Assembly (NCBI GenBank): GCA_947034885.2
Contig: OX344756.2
Coordinates: forward strand, 17,790,098 to 17,854,097
Length of the DNA stretch: 64,000 nucleotides
From: Thuidium tamariscinum
Taxonomy: Eukaryota > Streptophyta > Bryopsida > Hypnales > Thuidiaceae
Reading direction: 5' to 3'
The translations under genes were made by a program, and so were the position numbers. The notes under the pieces are model-generated. The model had not been told where the DNA came from. It made no database searches and saw nothing but the letters and a program-made list of their open reading frames with translations. This document shows, piece after piece, positions 60,733-64,000 of the stretch (the first letter of the stretch is position 1; each line of letters begins with the position of its first letter).

Positions 60733-60961
60733 ATAACCCCTAAACGACGAGCCGATGGCCATGGAATTGAGGAATTTTGATACCGTGGGAATCATTGGTT
60801 CAAAAAAATCTAAAAACACACGTTGGAAGTCAAAGTATTGTAGAAGATCTTCCTTTTCCACCCCTAATTCCAAGAATGAATGATTGCAATTCTGTCCTAA
60901 ATAGAAAAATTCCCTGAAGTTCATCGACCAGAAAATGACTTCGGCATCGTTTAAGTGTTAA
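60733..60961. mobile_element. TTAA-type element L, 229 bp
   Basis: Left end ATAACCCCTAAACGACGAGCC; right end on the other strand TTAACACTTAAACGATGCCG. The tips share (C)CCTAAACGA with one or two changes and the left tetramer is altered. It is almost the same length as K. Non-coding; the weakest of the set. Confidence 0.4.
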
Positions 60962-61892
60962 TAACTGCTTCCCAACCCAAGTTTCAATCAGGATTATTGA
61001 ATCTTGGTAGTCTCACCAACTGTATATTCACTTGAAGTGTAACTTCTATATATGATAGTTTTTGTACATTTTACTGAGGAATAATACCGTAGTCAGTTTG
61101 ACATCAAGCTGTGAGATCGATCGATCAATTAAAGTCAGTAATTTCAATTCTGAATTGCAACAACTAACATTCTTCGACCAGATGCTGCATACTTTAAGCT
61201 GTGAAGGACGAGTCTGGAACAAAAAGATGTATTCACTAACATCCATGGCAAAACTAATTTGGCGCGAAGGACCATCTGAATTTCATGGCAGAATTTGGGA
61301 AGTAAGGGGGACTTGAATCAACATGTCCAAAAGAAGAAAACAAGTTTAATGAACACAACTTTGTTGAAAATATCTGAATCGAGCTATTCAAAATGTGTTG
61401 ATTTCAACCCTAATATCTATTAGTGGGCAAAACTCCTCCCTTCACTACCGACACATATCTGTTCCATCACTGTACATACTGGGTAGCATGGAAAGCGTCC
61501 CAGTAGTAAACAACTTAGCCAAAAGAAAAATCACTGGACAGAAGCTGAAACTTTTGTAGGTTTTGTTAGAAGATCGTTGGTTCCTGTTATGTGCAGACTT
61601 CGTCACTGTCTGCACTTCACTTAAGATACACGACTCCCAAAATCCTCACATATAAATCATTTGTCTTCCCAAAGACTCACCAAAGACTCCGCCTTCACTC
61701 CATAAATTATAAAGACGAAAATCCTGTGTGCAATGTAGGCAAACCCCAAAAAAGAACTAAAGAAAGACTACTAAATCACTCCTTGTAACAGCCTCTGGCT
61801 TGATGCCCCCAAATGCTAACCCTACAACAAGCATGGTCTAGTGCGCAACGGGCAAACTCACAAAAAAGCTTTAAAAAAGACTCCGACATCAC
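60962..61892. other. Mixed-composition region, no gene resolved
   Basis: An 84-codon open frame at 61062-61316 overlaps an antisense frame and has no domain features. It may contain 3' parts of the minus-strand candidate exon next to it. Confidence 0.35.
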
Positions 61893-62110
61893 CTGTTGGG
61901 CAAGTGAAACGCGAAAAGTTAAATTCGCGTGAGCTCATGAGGCACAGTATCTCATCCGATGATTCAGAAGAGTGAGCTGCAGGTCGCATCTCGATCGTGC
62001 CCAAGTCATATCCTTGCTCACATCCATCACACTGTTCCGAGGGCACTATGTACGTAGTTGATGTCGTTCCGGCAAACCGTATGGTTCTTCTGTCAAAGTT
62101 TTCCAATCCT
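61893..62110 (-). CDS. Candidate internal exon of an unrecognised gene
   Basis: A 218-base stretch on the minus strand is bounded by TTTCAG on its 5' side and CAACAG-GTGATG on its 3' side and stays open in one frame. It reads LENFDRRTIRFAGTTST, then IVPSEQCDGCEQGYDLGTIE and SSESSDEILCLMSSREFNF. Composition is codon-like. Upstream, 62110-62340 (minus) looks like a leader with two telo-box-like AAACCCTAA motifs. No family recognised, and neighbouring exons were not found. Confidence 0.3.
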
Positions 62111-62765
62111 CTGAAATCAAATCCTAACCTTAAACCTTGAGCTCCTTCAACCCTTGTCTTGAACCTCAAACCCTAAACTTAACTTGAAGCTTAAACCGTA
62201 GAACACAACCGAGAACCAAGTGAGGCGAGCCTTCAAGAATTAGATTGATCGACGAAGAACAGTATCATTAGATCACTCTTCAGCCACGCTTCCTTCCCGA
62301 GTGCCGATTAGGGTTTCCTATAACTTACTTGCGCAACAAACTTGTGAACCCGGGTGGGTACCTGACAACAAACAGACGATGCACAATTGCTCTGGAGAAG
62401 CATCGAGACGCCCAGGAAGAAGAAACACAACAGCAGCTGAACTGAACCCACCCCAAGGAAACAGGACAATCAGACACTAATTATTCATAATAAAGAAATA
62501 TATCACACTCTGGATTCAGTTGCTGATAAACTGCAGGGTGACATGACCTCATTAACCTAAGTTAGCTACACTGACTTTATCCTATTGGTGAGGGTGAAGA
62601 ATTCGTGTCGCCTGCGAAATTCTTCGCACTACCAGGTTGTAACCCTAATTAAAGAAATTTCCGATGCTCCAGTCTGCAATTAAGCACGAGTGGAAGTAAT
62701 AAAACCACAATTCACAAATTGTGGAATCAGCCCTGGGTTCCGTAAAAGGGATGCTACGTGCACAT
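62111..62765. other. Probable promoter/leader of the minus-strand candidate gene
   Basis: GC-richer DNA with AAACCCTAA motifs near 62170 and 62313 on the minus-strand side. No coding region resolved. Confidence 0.3.
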
Positions 62766-62850
62766 GGGGATTACCTGGTTGGGTTTCGTGAGTCCGGTTG
62801 ATTCCGGACCGGGAGGTCCCAGGGTCGATACCACTCATAGGTGGAATGAT
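62766..62850 (+). repeat. tRNA-derived SINE-like head
   Basis: TTACCTGGTTGGG (62771-62783) resembles a pol III A box and AGGGTCGATACCAC (62821-62834) a B box, about 50 bases apart. Between them GTCCGG-TTGATT-CCGGAC forms a perfect 6-bp stem where the anticodon arm would be. There is no acceptor-stem pairing and the loop has six bases, so it is not a working tRNA. Confidence 0.35.
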
Positions 62851-62874
62851 CTGTCTTCCATTTTGGAAAGAAAC

Positions 62875-63204
62875 TAATGGAGGAGGTCCATAAGCCGACC
62901 ATCTAAGGGCTGGAACAGAATTTTGGGCAGGTCAAACATCTTGAAGTATTTTTCAGTGAATTTTTCTTGAAAGACAGCTTGAATAGGCATCAAACCCAAG
63001 TCGTTTCATATTTTTTGGAGCTTTGTAGAGTTAGTTATGAATTTCTGAAGTCCATATGGCATAGGGCTCCAAAACCGTCCACCTCCTAAAATGTTCATTG
63101 TTTGTACATTACTATAAAGATCAAAAAGCATCATGTACCATTAATATACATTTCAGAAGGTGAGCGGTTTTGGAGGCTGAGCGGTTTTCGAGCCTCCTCC
63201 CTTA
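62875..63204 (+). mobile_element. Hairpin MITE, copy 3 (330 bp), diverged arms
   Basis: Begins TAATGGAGGAGGTCC and ends GAGCCTCCTCCCTTA. The interior backbone matches copies 1 and 2 (GACCATCTAAGGGCTG, CCCAAGTCGTTTCATATTTT, AAAAAGCA.CATGTAC). The hairpin arms differ, being CTCCAAAACCGTCCACCTCC here instead of CTCTAAAATGGTGCCCTA, and the partner arm GGTGAGCGGTTTTGGAG has changed to match. The last 20 bases repeat the GAGCGGTTTT phrase. Confidence 0.65.
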
Positions 63205-64000
63205 ATTCGTTTTTAAGTTTTAACTTAGAGGTCAATGTCTTAAAAAAATAAGGATATAACTGTGAACAACAACTATTTCATAGGGGTATTCTTTTTTTTT
63301 TTAACACGCTATCTGATTTTGTAATTTTCTACATGCATTATTTGTAATTCTGAATTGATATGAATAAATGATATGGTAATTTAGATTTTTTTTTTAATTC
63401 ACTGTAATTTTTGTCCTATATTATATTGCTTTCAAACTTTACTTTCTTTCCACCACTAATGACGACTTACAACTAAAACTAAACAGAAAAGTGTAGTCAA
63501 TATTACTATTGCATTTTTCATAGAATTGTCAATTACACTCGTTTACTAAGAATTGGTATGACATTATTCAATGCTATCATTTGAACTTTACGTTTGCATC
63601 GTTTTTGCATGATCCATATGAATGATATAGAGATGGCTTCTTGATATCAACTTTACTTTAACTTACATTGTTTGATTCAATGTATATGTCTTTAGAATAT
63701 GTACAATAACATGTAAGAATTATTTTTGCATTATCATGGTAGTATTAAATCACAGTATGAAATACAATGTAAAAGGTATTTCTGTACAATCATGATAGTA
63801 TGAAATAGTAGTGTGAAATGATAGTATGAAATGGTACATTGTATGAAATAGAATGTTGTCATTGTGTTTACAAACATAAGAAGTGAAACAAAATTTGCAT
63901 ATCATTTCTAATTATAGAGACATAAGCTTGTACACCTAAACTCAAACATGCACCCCTAGAACTGATGGAAAACAAGAAAACAATTGTTGTCTTTCACATG
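63205..64000. other. AT-rich end of window
   Basis: No gene seen. Around 63740-63850 a short degenerate repeat built on AGTATGAAAT occurs several times. Confidence 0.5.

Noticed and set aside
62766..62850. Functional tRNA gene
   Set aside because: No acceptor-stem pairing and a six-base loop on the putative anticodon stem.

Overview
The window is nuclear DNA from a land plant, most likely a moss or other bryophyte. Protein-coding genes are split by GT-AG introns. They include plant-only families: a B3 DNA-binding protein, a PPR-DYW organelle RNA-editing factor, and nuclear genes for plastid ATP synthase delta and plastid ribosomal protein L19. The wording of the PPR-DYW repeats resembles moss PPR-DYW proteins I know; that assignment is inference. 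Genes are sparse GC-richer islands in long, very AT-rich, repeat-filled DNA.

Layout. 0-3.7 kb: 3' part of a CLC-f type chloride channel gene (+). 3.7-13.5 kb: gene-free repeats, with five TTAA-flanked inverted-repeat elements, a duplicated segment, a perfect 33-bp palindrome and a 3 x 154 bp tandem array. 13.5-14.3 kb: single-B3-domain gene (-). 16.7-17.8 kb: unrecognised three-exon gene (-) with an in-frame stop in exon 1. 19.2-22.2 kb: PPR-DYW pseudogene (+). 23.2-24.0 kb: another TTAA element. 24.5-25.5 kb: small membrane/coiled-coil protein gene (-), probably with a distant non-coding first exon near 27 kb. 25.9-31.6 kb: inverted duplication, with nearly identical arms holding a 93-codon ORF (one intact copy, one with a nonsense codon) and a decayed inner portion. 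31.8-34.9 kb: complete five-exon pantothenate synthetase gene (+). 35.6-38.8 kb: TTAA elements and hairpin repeats. 39.9-42.4 kb: six-exon plastid ribosomal protein bL19 gene (+). 43.9-50.1 kb: repeats, a nested transposon insertion and a relic of a leucine-rich-repeat gene. 51.9-53.6 kb: two-exon Gfo/Idh/MocA-type oxidoreductase gene (+). 56.3-57.1 kb: intronless plastid ATP synthase delta gene (+). 58.3-61 kb: three more TTAA elements. 62.7-63.2 kb: SINE-like stretch beside a third hairpin repeat. The rest is AT-rich and shows no gene.

The genes do not form one pathway. Three act in or for the plastid (atpD, bL19c and, by family, possibly the channel), and panC makes vitamin B5.

The most unusual content is the repeat landscape. 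About twelve elements start with TTAA-CCCCTAAA and end with the inverted copy, which is the layout of piggyBac-type transposons, and their tips resemble the plant telomere repeat. A separate 330-332 bp family in three copies has internal hairpin arms that change together between copies.
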